Assembly: GCF_025949665.1 (NCBI RefSeq)
Contig: NZ_JAPDFT010000001.1
Coordinates: 744,001 to 808,000 of the forward strand
Length of the DNA: 64,000 bases
Origin: Chryseobacterium viscerum
Lineage (GTDB): Bacteria > Bacteroidota > Bacteroidia > Flavobacteriales > Weeksellaceae
Direction of reading: 5' to 3'
Within the stretch, counting starts at the first letter, position 1, and each line of letters opens with the position of its first letter. Shown here piece by piece: positions 17,197 through 24,314 of the stretch. The notes below the pieces were generated by a model. It worked only from the letters and a program-made list of their open reading frames with translations, did not search any database and was not told where the DNA came from. The position numbers and the translations under genes were made by a program.

Positions 17197-18156
17197 CTAA
17201 TTTTTTATGACCGTAATATTATTGAAGCTTGATCCGCCATTGGGGTTTGGTATGCTTTGGGTTTCTACGTCATTAATGTATACTTTATATTCCAGACCAT
17301 TGTTACTTGTTCTGATCATGTAGATATTTTGATCGGTTACTTTTAAATCCAGGATGGTAGGAAAGGGATTACTGGTCACGATCATGTTTGCATTTTTGTA
17401 ATATGAGTTGGCTCTTGCATTAATGTAAACATCATTACCATCTAATGCAGGTCCGTAATCTCCTGTAATGGGCGTTGGGGAAAAATTTGTCTTTACGCCG
17501 GTAAGTACATTTGTATAATAATGAATACCTGTCAGATACACATTGTTGTCATTGGAGACGATATAGGTAAAGGTTCCGATACTGGTATCTGTGATGGTGA
17601 AAGTGGTATTTTTAAAATATCCCTGACTTATAAATCCGTTCAAGTTTTTATTTGCTCCTACATATACATCAGAATTAAATTCAGTGATCGTGCAATTATT
17701 ATTGTAAGTAAAGGTATCTTTAAATAAAAATGTTTTAACACCATTTTTCCAGTAGCAAAATTCATATTTATCAGGTGCCGGATTATTTACAGACCATGTA
17801 TACCCTACAAAATAGATGTTTCCGTTCTCCATATAAAAATCAAAAATATTTATCATATCCTGATTTCCGGATAGACCTGCTGCCTGAAAGTAAGTAGTAT
17901 AATTTCCATTTTTCCAGAAACCAGATTTTCCTTTGATGTAAACGTCATTCCCGTTGATAAATATTTTTGATGGAGTATCTGCAGGCACATTGGTAATATT
18001 ATGCTTTATACCATTTTTCCAGTAGCACAATTGTGAATTGTCCTTTCCTGAAACATACAGGTCATAGGAACCGTTTTTTTGTAAAACTATTTCATCATCC
18101 TGCTTACAGGAAATGAATAAAGTAATCAGAAATAAAAAAGGTAAAATTGTTTTCAT
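17197..18156 (-). CDS. Lipoprotein with propeller-like repeats, unknown
   Basis: 319 residues. A lipobox (LFLITLFISCKQDDE) is followed by repeated segments of the form '...YWKNGIKHNITN...', 'GFWKNGNYTTYF', 'CYWKNGVKTFLF', interspersed with NDVYIKG/NDVYINA-type strands. The pattern of some six or seven repeats of about 40 residues suggests a beta-propeller. It is the first gene of the set reaching to the isochorismate synthase, and the TAA is 2 bp before the sigma-factor start codon. It may sense an envelope signal for the sigma factor; this is inference from position. Confidence 0.75.
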   Translation of the reverse strand: MKTILPFLFLITLFISCKQDDEIVLQKNGSYDLYVSGKDNSQLCYWKNGIKHNITNVPADTPSKIFINGNDVYIKGKSGFWKNGNYTTYFQAAGLSGNQDMINIFDFYMENGNIYFVGYTWSVNNPAPDKYEFCYWKNGVKTFLFKDTFTYNNNCTITEFNSDVYVGANKNLNGFISQGYFKNTTFTITDTSIGTFTYIVSNDNNVYLTGIHYYTNVLTGVKTNFSPTPITGDYGPALDGNDVYINARANSYYKNANMIVTSNPFPTILDLKVTDQNIYMIRTSNNGLEYKVYINDVETQSIPNPNGGSSFNNITVIKN

Positions 18157-18215
18157 GGTAATTATTTTTCTTATAGGATGACAAAAAAGAAAATAGTTGC
18201 AGTCATTATATACAA

Positions 18216-18240
18216 AAAGCTCAAAATTTATTTGAGCTTT
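18216..18240 (-). terminator. Bidirectional-looking terminator
   Basis: Arms aaagctcaaa (18216-18225) and tttgagcttt (18231-18240) with U-rich text on both sides. It lies past the stop of the hotdog thioesterase and separates it from the 18156-start operon. Confidence 0.75.
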
Positions 18241-18261
18241 CTTTTTTTATGTTGTACTTAT

Positions 18262-18690
18262 CTATCTATTGATGATATTATTTGTCATTGTCGTATGATT
18301 GATAAGGACTCCTTTTTCGTCACGGATTTCAATTTCCGAAACGTGCATGGTTTTGCCTTTTCTGATAAAACGAGCTGTAGCAGTTACAATTCCATCCTTT
18401 TTGCTTCTTAAATGATTAGAATTGATATTGGTTCCTACCCCGTAATACTTTTCACCATCAATAAAGATATTAGACAGGCTTGAACCTAAAGTTTCAGCCA
18501 AAACACAGCTTGCTCCTCCGTGCATGATCCCAAACGGCTGATGCGTTCTCGGAAGTACAGGCATAGTGGCAGTAAGGGTTTCATTTTCCAGATCAATATC
18601 GATGAATTTTATTTCAAGAGTTTTTGCAAGAGTTACATCTCCCCAGTTATTGATGAATGCTAATATTTCTTCTTTTGTCTGACCTTTCAT
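18262..18690 (-). CDS. PaaI-family hotdog thioesterase (candidate DHNA-CoA thioesterase)
   Basis: 142 residues with the PaaI hotdog pattern: TMPVLPRTHQPFGIMHGGAS (about 40-59) and CVLAETLGSSLS, then GVGTNINSNHLRS. The HGG-A-x-x-E arrangement carries the usual catalytic acid (Glu in LAETL). Hotdog thioesterases next to isochorismate synthase in related bacteria are considered menaquinone-pathway DHNA-CoA thioesterases. Here the two are split by the lipoprotein/sigma/outer-membrane module, so the pairing is inferred. A terminator follows it. Confidence 0.82.
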   Translation of the reverse strand: MKGQTKEEILAFINNWGDVTLAKTLEIKFIDIDLENETLTATMPVLPRTHQPFGIMHGGASCVLAETLGSSLSNIFIDGEKYYGVGTNINSNHLRSKKDGIVTATARFIRKGKTMHVSEIEIRDEKGVLINHTTMTNNIINR

Positions 18691-18712
18691 TTCTTATAAT
18701 TGATTTAATTTT

Positions 18713-18761
18713 GCATCTAGCATCTAGCATCTAGCATCTAGCATCTAGCATCTAGCATCTA
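18713..18761. repeat. Heptamer array, seven perfect GCATCTA units
   Basis: Seven identical GCATCTA units occupy 18713-18761. The last unit supplies the TAG stop of the acyltransferase gene (18759-18761, minus strand), so the array begins exactly at the end of that coding region and runs towards the thioesterase start. Confidence 0.93.
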
Positions 18762-19352
18762 ATTCTGTTCAGTTCCGGTTCCCATAATATTAGGATTCCA
18801 ATTTTCAGGAACCTTAGGAACAATGTCATTTTTGATATAATATTCCTGAATTTCCTGCATGATTTCTGAAAAAGGGACTGATGCTATTCTTTCATACGGA
18901 ATAGTATAGCCCAGATAAACAATATTTCTTTTGAAATCACCCGCTGCCAGTACAATAGGTACCTTTGCTGCCAAGGCCATATGATAGAATCCTTTTCTCC
19001 ATTTCGGAACCCAGCTTCTTGTTCCTTCCGGAGTAATAACAAGACTGAAATCTTCTTTTGAAAACTGATTGGCTACAAAATTCACCAGATCATTTTTCTG
19101 GCTTCTGTCTATACCAATACCACCAAGACCTTTTACAAGACCTCCATACCAGGCTTTGGTGTGAGCGTCTTTAATGATGATTTTTAAAGGCTTTTCCAGT
19201 GACCAATAGGCGAAATTTCCTAAAATGTATTCCATATTATGGGTGTGAGGTGCTACCACAAGGATACACCTGTTCAGGTTGTTGACATCGCCCTGCAGAA
19301 CGACCTTCCAGCCTAATATTTTTAACATTGCTTTGCCTATCAGCTTTTTCAT
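18759..19352 (-). CDS. PlsC-type lysophospholipid/glycerol-phosphate acyltransferase family protein
   Basis: 197 residues. It has a weakly hydrophobic N-terminus, the block APHTHNMEY (about 34-42) in place of the usual HX4D box, a GGLVKGLGGIGIDRS segment and TPEGTR (about 108-113), the phosphate-binding EGTR motif. Enzymes of this family acylate lysophosphatidate or related lipids at the inner membrane. Unusually the HX4D aspartate position is Glu (HTHNME), discussed in the findings. It ends inside a heptamer array. Confidence 0.82.
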   Translation of the reverse strand: MKKLIGKAMLKILGWKVVLQGDVNNLNRCILVVAPHTHNMEYILGNFAYWSLEKPLKIIIKDAHTKAWYGGLVKGLGGIGIDRSQKNDLVNFVANQFSKEDFSLVITPEGTRSWVPKWRKGFYHMALAAKVPIVLAAGDFKRNIVYLGYTIPYERIASVPFSEIMQEIQEYYIKNDIVPKVPENWNPNIMGTGTEQN

Positions 19353-19375
19353 AGATTTCTTGGATTAAAAACAAA

Positions 19376-19404
19376 AAAGTATAACCAAACTTTGGTTATA
19401 CTTT
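19376..19404 (-). terminator. Perfect 14-bp-arm terminator hairpin
   Basis: aaagtataaccaaa, one base, tttggttatacttt: a perfect inverted repeat. It lies 26 bp past the stop of the small ORF at 19431-19493 and 23 bp upstream of the acyltransferase start, so it would end the small ORF's transcript. Confidence 0.75.
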
Positions 19405-19430
19405 ACAAATATATTGAAATATTATCGCTC

Positions 19431-19493
19431 TTAAAACAAACCGCTAATTAAATCTACGATTTTCATTACGAATTCCATTGCAAATTGTATCAT
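19431..19493 (-). CDS. Candidate 20-residue amphipathic peptide
   Basis: ATG at 19493 to TAA at 19431 encodes 20 residues (MIQFAMEFVMKIVDLISGLF). Polar residues Q3, E7, K11, D14 and S17 are spaced 3-4 apart, placing them on one face of a helix whose other face is hydrophobic. A dedicated perfect hairpin terminator follows 26 bp downstream, and the unit stands alone in a 315-bp gap between the PspC gene and the acyltransferase. The composition is like small membrane-active or membrane-binding peptides. Coding status is unproven. Confidence 0.4.
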   Translation of the reverse strand: MIQFAMEFVMKIVDLISGLF

Positions 19494-19667
19494 GATAAGG
19501 CTGTGTTTTTGGTTGGTTGGTTATTAAATTTTAGCTCTACGAAATTAAAACTTTTTTTTTACATAAGAAACTAAATAGGGTTTTATTTTTACTTTTCTGA
19601 GAGAAGAAGGGTGTGAATTTCAAACGGTTGCCATCCACCCACACCTTCTACCACTCTCTGAAGTTAA

Positions 19668-21389
19668 TTATTTAGTTTGTATGGAAATTTCGTTTTTTCC
19701 GTCTTTGATTTTGATGTCCATATCTTTATTTGATTTTTTGATATTGGACACTGCAGAATCAATTACTTTCTTTGCCTGGTTGTTCGGAACTTTTTTACCG
19801 TTTACGATGATACTGTCCTGATCATCAGAGTTGTATTCGATACTTGAACCGTTTACCGTGATTTTATTTTTTTCAATTCTAACACCGTTGTTGTCTTCAT
19901 CACTGTCTTGTTCATTGTCATTGATGCCATCTCCATCTAAGTCACCATCCATATGGATATGGTTTTTGTTCGATGAAATAACCACTGTTTTCTGCGGAAC
20001 TACAAGTTCATAATCCAGGCTATAGTCTCTGAATCTGTGCTCATATGGATATTTGATATAGTTTGGAAGTAATATTTTATTGTTTACAACTTCTACAGGA
20101 ACTATCAGCTGAATTGGGAAATTATAACCCTTTCCTTCTTTTTTGATGATCAGATATGGTGTTTTAATATCTGGTTTTCTTGTTACATCTACTGAGATAT
20201 AATCTTCTTCATAAACAGATATTTTATCAGAATAGATATCATTATTATATGCTTTGAAATTCTGAGGAATGTTAACTTGCTTTACATCCACATACACTGT
20301 ATCTGAAGTAGTGTTGATAGCAACATTCTCTACATCTTCTTTACTTCCTCTATAGATCATGTCTTTTTTGGCCATGCTTATTCCGAAGTAAGTTCCCAGT
20401 CCGATCAGAAGAAGGAATAAACCTCCTACAACCCATCCGATGTTTCTCAGTTTTGTTTTTGGAGAGAAAATCTTGATGCTTAATAAGCTGAAAAGGATTG
20501 CCGGAATTAAGCTTCCGATTACCATCATAGCTGCCAGTACTTTATCAAGCCCCTGATCATCCATATAGAATCTGATCTCATTGGCACCTGGGAAGTCTGT
20601 ATCCATTCCGAAAAGACCGAATAATACAAATACTCCGATAATGCTGCTTACAGCCATCAATACGAAGAACCCTCCTACAATATACTTGAATACATTCCAA
20701 ACTCCGCTTCCAGCATTGTTGATGTAAGGTTTGTTTTCGTTGTATATTTCTCCGACCCTCTGAGTAGATTCATTGGCAAACTGAACCAATTTATTAGACT
20801 CATTCTTAAGATTGTCGAAGTTCATAGGCTTTCCCTGCATTTTCAGGAAATCTGCTGCTGTTTCAGCTTTTGGAAGTACGATCCAAAGGATTACATATAA
20901 AAGACCGATCAGTGAAGATGAAATGGCTGCTGTAAAAATTCCTAAGACGAATATTCCCAGCCAGATTGCTCTCATTGCGGTAATATCCATTCCTACATAT
21001 TGAGCTAACCCTGCGCAAACCCCTGCTACTTTTTGTTTTTCCGGGTCACGGAACAGTTGTTTTTTATCGGTATAATTGTTTCCTGAATTGGTATTTCTGG
21101 TAGATGTTTTTTCAGAAAAATAAGCCTCTTCCTGTTCTTCAATTTTTTCCGGGCTTCCGATCTGTGCGATTACCTTTTCTACATCGGTATCGTTAATTAC
21201 TTCACGTTTTCCCAGAGAGTCTTTGAAAATCTCCACCATTCTTATTTCTATGTCATGCATTACCTCATCAGCTTCAGAAGCATCCAGTGAGCTTCTCAGA
21301 GCGTTCAGGTAATCGCTGAGCTTTATATATGCGTGTTCTTCTATTGTAAAAGAAAAACCTGCGAGTCCTATTGAGAGTGTCTTGTTCAT
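19668..21389 (-). CDS. PspC-domain envelope-stress membrane protein
   Basis: 573 residues. A short cytosolic N-terminal domain (NKTLSIGLAGFSFTIEEHAY; IGSPEKIEEQEE) is followed by the PspC domain (LFRDPEKQKVAGVCAGLAQY, about 111-130; LLYVILWIVLPKA), then further spans near residues 235-260, 285-305 and 315-340, and a C-terminal adhesin-like beta region with a short Asp-rich patch (HMDGDLDGDGINDNEQDSDE). PspC relatives sense inner-membrane stress. It lies 11 bp behind a PadR-type repressor, the usual pairing in Bacteroidota, so it is probably repressed by it. Confidence 0.88.
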   Translation of the reverse strand: MNKTLSIGLAGFSFTIEEHAYIKLSDYLNALRSSLDASEADEVMHDIEIRMVEIFKDSLGKREVINDTDVEKVIAQIGSPEKIEEQEEAYFSEKTSTRNTNSGNNYTDKKQLFRDPEKQKVAGVCAGLAQYVGMDITAMRAIWLGIFVLGIFTAAISSSLIGLLYVILWIVLPKAETAADFLKMQGKPMNFDNLKNESNKLVQFANESTQRVGEIYNENKPYINNAGSGVWNVFKYIVGGFFVLMAVSSIIGVFVLFGLFGMDTDFPGANEIRFYMDDQGLDKVLAAMMVIGSLIPAILFSLLSIKIFSPKTKLRNIGWVVGGLFLLLIGLGTYFGISMAKKDMIYRGSKEDVENVAINTTSDTVYVDVKQVNIPQNFKAYNNDIYSDKISVYEEDYISVDVTRKPDIKTPYLIIKKEGKGYNFPIQLIVPVEVVNNKILLPNYIKYPYEHRFRDYSLDYELVVPQKTVVISSNKNHIHMDGDLDGDGINDNEQDSDEDNNGVRIEKNKITVNGSSIEYNSDDQDSIIVNGKKVPNNQAKKVIDSAVSNIKKSNKDMDIKIKDGKNEISIQTK

Positions 21390-21400
21390 AGCTTTGTTTT

Positions 21401-21730
21401 TTAATTTTGTTGGGTGATGTTGTTTACTGAGGCTGTCAGCTCATTCCATGTATTTTGAAGTTCATCCAGAAAAAGTTTTCCTTTTTCTGTGATCTGATAA
21501 TATTTTCTGGGTGGTCCTCCTGTAGATTCTTCCCATCTGTAAGAGAGAAACTCTCCGTTTTTAAGTCTTGTAAGAAGAGGGTAGAGGGTTCCTTCCACTA
21601 CATCCAGTTTTCCTTTTTTCAGTTCGTCAATAAGATCAGAAACATACATTTCGCGATTATTGATGAGACTTAGAATACAGAATTCCAGAATTCCTTTTCG
21701 CATTTGCGCTTTGGTATTTTCGGTATTCAT
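21401..21730 (-). CDS. PadR-family transcriptional regulator
   Basis: 109 residues. The winged-helix pattern MRKGILEFCILSLINNREMY (about 11-30), VEGTLYPLLTRLKNGEF and GGPPRKYYQITEKGK is diagnostic of PadR. It is the promoter-proximal gene of the two-gene operon with the PspC protein, which suggests autoregulation and control of the envelope-stress protein. No ligand-binding domain beyond the short C-terminal helix is present. Confidence 0.92.
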   Translation of the reverse strand: MNTENTKAQMRKGILEFCILSLINNREMYVSDLIDELKKGKLDVVEGTLYPLLTRLKNGEFLSYRWEESTGGPPRKYYQITEKGKLFLDELQNTWNELTASVNNITQQN

Positions 21731-21810
21731 CTTTATAAGTTTTGTTAATTAGTTATATAATTTTCGAAGTTCGGAACCTAGCTAGTTGTACCTATTTCGA
21801 TTTTACATTA

Positions 21811-21842
21811 CAAAGATATGTAAATAAAATGGTATTATGCAA
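21811..21842 (-). promoter_or_regulatory. Promoter of the PadR-PspC operon
   Basis: On the minus strand a perfect -7 TATCTTTG (21811-21818) and a -33 TTG (21840-21842) are separated by 21 bp, about 80 bp before the PadR start. Confidence 0.6.
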
Positions 21843-21993
21843 TACAAAGTAGTGAAATTTTTAAAATAAATAATATAAATAATTGATAATCAGTTAAATA
21901 ATTTTTATCGTAAATTTTATGAAAAATGAATTTGGTCAAAAAATGTTTAAATTTTAATTGAAAATGAAAGAAATGAAGAGAAAAAGTTATCAA

Positions 21994-22028
21994 TCATTAT
22001 TTATTACTCATTGCTCATTACCCATAAT
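21994..22028. repeat. Heptamer array, five TCATTAC-like units
   Basis: Units in register: tcattat, ttattac, tcattgc, tcattac, ccataat. It directly precedes the structured repeat at 22030. Confidence 0.65.
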
Positions 22029-22029
22029 A

Positions 22030-22103
22030 TAGCCCCGATAGCAGCGGTTACCCCACAGTGGTTTGGGTTTAGTAAGGAGCGAGGAGTATGAGCGTATAGC
22101 GGG
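22030..22103. repeat. Structured intergenic repeat, copy 1 (AGCCCCGATAGCAGCGG element)
   Basis: Two conserved blocks, tagccccgatagcagcggtt plus acccc (22030-22054) and gaggagtatgagcgtatagc plus ggga (22080-22103), recur at 62207-62307 with a different central spacer. The first block's CCCCG-type text can pair with the terminal AGCGGGA block, so an RNA fold is likely. The element may belong with the Flavo-1 type flavobacterial RNA repeats, but I cannot confirm that from memory. No gene lies in 21731-22184. Confidence 0.65.
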
Positions 22104-22184
22104 AACAGCTTCTTATCACTGAATACTCTTTCATTTAAAGGCTGTTAAAATGTTTCAAATCCTTACAGATAATAAGGGTGGAAT

Positions 22185-22215
22185 TTTGAGATCGGTATTA
22201 TGATTCGTATTTTTG
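22185..22215 (+). promoter_or_regulatory. Promoter, -33 TTTG and -7 TATTTTTG
   Basis: TTTG at 22185-22188 and TATTTTTG at 22208-22215 with 19 bp between them, an ideal Bacteroidota promoter. It places the transcript start near 22221 and supports the ATG at 22252 for the next gene. Confidence 0.7.
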
Positions 22216-22251
22216 TTAGGAAAAAAAACACCTAAATCATTTACTTTTACC

Positions 22252-22950
22252 ATGAATTTATTCAATAAGTATAAGCATTTACCTGCTTTTGTTTTACTTG
22301 GGCCAGCATTTTTTGGGCAATATCAGTTTGAGGTTAAAAATGCTTCAAAGAATTATGATGCCATTATTCAGGTAGAAAATTGCTATGATGGCAGATGTAG
22401 CGGAAAAGGAACTGTAGAGTTGTTTGATCACAAAAATACAAAGATACAGACTTTTGCATCGGATGATCTGGTATTGGAAACAGATCAGGCTGAAAAACCC
22501 AAGCTTGGAAAAATGATCCAGCTGACGAATAAACAAAACTCAGTAATCATAAATGATTTTAATTTTGATGGAACAGAAGATATAGCGGTAAGGAACGGAA
22601 ATATGGGAAACTATAGTGCAGCTTCCTATGATGTTTATGTGTTCAACAGTACAAGAATGGCATTTGTGAAGAGTAAAGAACTTACGGATCTTGCATCCAG
22701 TTCCCTTGATATTTTTGATGTTGATGTCCAACGTAAACGCTTGATCTCCTATGGAAAATCCGGCTGCTGTGATATTTTTACCACTGAATATGCAGTTATT
22801 CCCAATAAAGGGCTTGATAAAGTCTTTGAAAAAGAAGAAGACATGACGGTAGAAGGCCGCGTGAAAGTAATCACTAAAGAAAAGATAAATAATAAATGGG
22901 TAACCAAAACAAAGGTGTACCCTTCAGAACAATATAATAGAGAAAAGTAA
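22252..22950 (+). CDS. Secreted protein of unknown function (XAC2610-like)
   Basis: 232 residues from the ATG at 22252, which lies downstream of the promoter and opens into a signal-like helix (FVLLGPAFFGQ). The body has an FDFNFDG-type strand (NDFNFDGTEDIAVRNGNMGN, about 100-119) found in XAC2610-like proteins that recall VCBS/integrin-type calcium loops, and a Cys pair (KSGCCDIF). The stop codon is 1 bp from the HD-domain gene. Function unknown; likely periplasmic or secreted. Confidence 0.7.
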   Translation: MNLFNKYKHLPAFVLLGPAFFGQYQFEVKNASKNYDAIIQVENCYDGRCSGKGTVELFDHKNTKIQTFASDDLVLETDQAEKPKLGKMIQLTNKQNSVIINDFNFDGTEDIAVRNGNMGNYSAASYDVYVFNSTRMAFVKSKELTDLASSSLDIFDVDVQRKRLISYGKSGCCDIFTTEYAVIPNKGLDKVFEKEEDMTVEGRVKVITKEKINNKWVTKTKVYPSEQYNREK

Positions 22951-22951
22951 G

Positions 22952-23542
22952 ATGAAAATTCAGAAAGAGATTGATTTTATCCTGGCGGTGGATGCCTTGA
23001 AAAATGTACAGCGAAGAAATTATAATGCTGACGATTCCCGAAGAGAGAATACTGCGGAACACTCCTGGCAGATCATCATTCTGGCTCAGATCCTTTATCC
23101 ATATGCTAAAAACCGTGCAGATATTGATCTGTTGAGAGTGATAAGAATGCTTTCCATTCATGATTTGGTAGAGATAGAAGCTGGAGACACCTTTATTTTT
23201 GATGAAAAAGCAATGGTAGGGAAGTTTGACAGAGAGAAGGTATCTGCCCAAAAGATTTTCGGAATCCTGGACGAACCTTTGCGTACAGAGTTTTTTAATC
23301 TATGGCTTGAGTTTGAAGATGAGAAAACTCCTGATGCTATTTTTGCCTGTGGGATTGACAGAATTATGCCATTTATCTTAAATTCCTATACTTCAGGAAA
23401 AAGCTGGACGGAAGCCGGAGTAACAGAAAAACAAATCCGAAATATGCTTGAAAATGCGATCAACAGAGCATCGGATGAAATGGGAGAGGCCTTTGAATTT
23501 TTATTAAGCAGAAGTCTGGAAACAGAAAAAGTTGTGAAATAA
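22952..23542 (+). CDS. HD-domain phosphohydrolase (YfbR/HDDC2-like 5'-nucleotidase)
   Basis: 196 residues. Metal-binding HD-superfamily residues are visible: H in TAEHSWQ (about 31), HD in SIHDLVEIEAGD (about 70-71) and a later Asp in CGIDRIMPF. Length and motif spacing match YfbR/HDDC2 proteins that dephosphorylate deoxynucleoside monophosphates. It directly follows the secreted protein but is cytosolic, so the link is probably only transcriptional. A strong GC-rich hairpin follows. Confidence 0.87.
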   Translation: MKIQKEIDFILAVDALKNVQRRNYNADDSRRENTAEHSWQIIILAQILYPYAKNRADIDLLRVIRMLSIHDLVEIEAGDTFIFDEKAMVGKFDREKVSAQKIFGILDEPLRTEFFNLWLEFEDEKTPDAIFACGIDRIMPFILNSYTSGKSWTEAGVTEKQIRNMLENAINRASDEMGEAFEFLLSRSLETEKVVK

Positions 23543-23561
23543 AATTAATGAAAATAGAATA

Positions 23562-23592
23562 AGCTTCGGGCGGCCAAAGGCCGCCCGAAGCT
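23562..23592. terminator. Bidirectional GC-rich terminator
   Basis: Perfect 14-bp arms agcttcgggcggcc and ggccgcccgaagct around AAA. It separates the convergent HD-domain and thioesterase genes and is conspicuously GC-rich for this DNA. Confidence 0.9.
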
Positions 23593-23599
23593 ATATGAT

Positions 23600-23983
23600 T
23601 TATAGTATCTGGATTGGTTTCTTGAATTCATCGATCGCTACAAAAGTAAAATCACCTACAATGGCTTTTTCTCTTTCGTAAGAGTACATTTGTTCAGTGT
23701 AAATTTCAACGTTTACTTTCATACTGGTTTTTCCAACGTATGAAACTTTCCCGATCAGTTCCACAATAGTTCCGGCTGGAATAGGTTTCTTGAAATCGAT
23801 CTTGTCACTGCTCACCGTTACCACTCTTTTTCTGGCAAATCTGGTAGCGGTAATAAAAGCTACTTCGTCCATCAGCTGCATAGCCGTACCACCAAAAAGG
23901 GTATCGTAATGATTGGTTGTGTTAGGGAAAACCGCTTTAAAGATTCTGGTTTCGGATGCTTCAATTCTTTCTTCTGTAGTCAT
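23600..23983 (-). CDS. Acyl-CoA thioesterase (YciA-like hotdog protein)
   Basis: 127 residues with the acyl-CoA hydrolase pattern FPNTTNHYDTLFGGTAMQLM (about 19-38), DEVAFITATRFA and the strand KIDFKKPIPAGTIVEL. The N-x-x-x-x-x-GG arrangement and acidic Asp in MDEVA are typical of YciA/BFIT-type hotdog thioesterases, which hydrolyse acyl-CoA to free acid and CoA. It is the first open frame downstream of the cobalamin riboswitch at 24118-24300 with about 134 bp between. No other gene follows in the same direction, so the riboswitch could control only this one. Confidence 0.88.
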   Translation of the reverse strand: MTTEERIEASETRIFKAVFPNTTNHYDTLFGGTAMQLMDEVAFITATRFARKRVVTVSSDKIDFKKPIPAGTIVELIGKVSYVGKTSMKVNVEIYTEQMYSYEREKAIVGDFTFVAIDEFKKPIQIL

Positions 23984-24117
23984 ATATCATTATTAATTAA
24001 AGCGAAATGAAAATGATATTAAAACAACAGAATAATGACAGGAACTTAGAGAACCCCTGAAACAATCCATCAGATCAATACAACTTCAAATCGCGAAAGT
24101 TATTTGTTTAAAGAAAT

Positions 24118-24300
24118 AGGCAGGTCTCCTGACTTGTAACATCTTTTATCTCCTTCCCATGCCTCGCACAGTGGATCTTTGATAAAGATTTCAGTTACTT
24201 ACAGTTGCGCGACAGTCCGTGATTTTCACACGGTTCCCTTTTAATCTGCAGTGATGCAGAACCAATTTCTGTGATGAATAAGCGTAAAACTTTTCAGGTG
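24118..24300 (-). ncRNA. Cobalamin riboswitch
   Basis: On the minus strand the cobalamin-aptamer core is clear: AAAAGGGAACCGTGTGAAAA, then TCACGGACTGTCGCGCAACT with GTAAG, GATCCACTGTGCGAGGCATG with GGAAGG, and the terminal B12-box text AGTCAGGAGACCTGCC. It binds adenosyl- or another cobalamin and usually represses B12 uptake or synthesis genes. It has its own promoter box and begins just after the 24315-25115 gene, so its only downstream gene is the thioesterase at 23600-23983. A 25-codon frame (23993-24070) lies between. Confidence 0.93.
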
Positions 24301-24308
24301 CAAAAGTA
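24301..24308 (-). promoter_or_regulatory. -7 promoter element TACTTTTG of the riboswitch
   Basis: A perfect TAnnTTTG on the minus strand immediately upstream of the aptamer, in the 14 bp between the stop of the preceding gene and the riboswitch. A good -33 TTTG is not seen at standard spacing. Confidence 0.6.
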
Positions 24309-24314
24309 GCGAAT

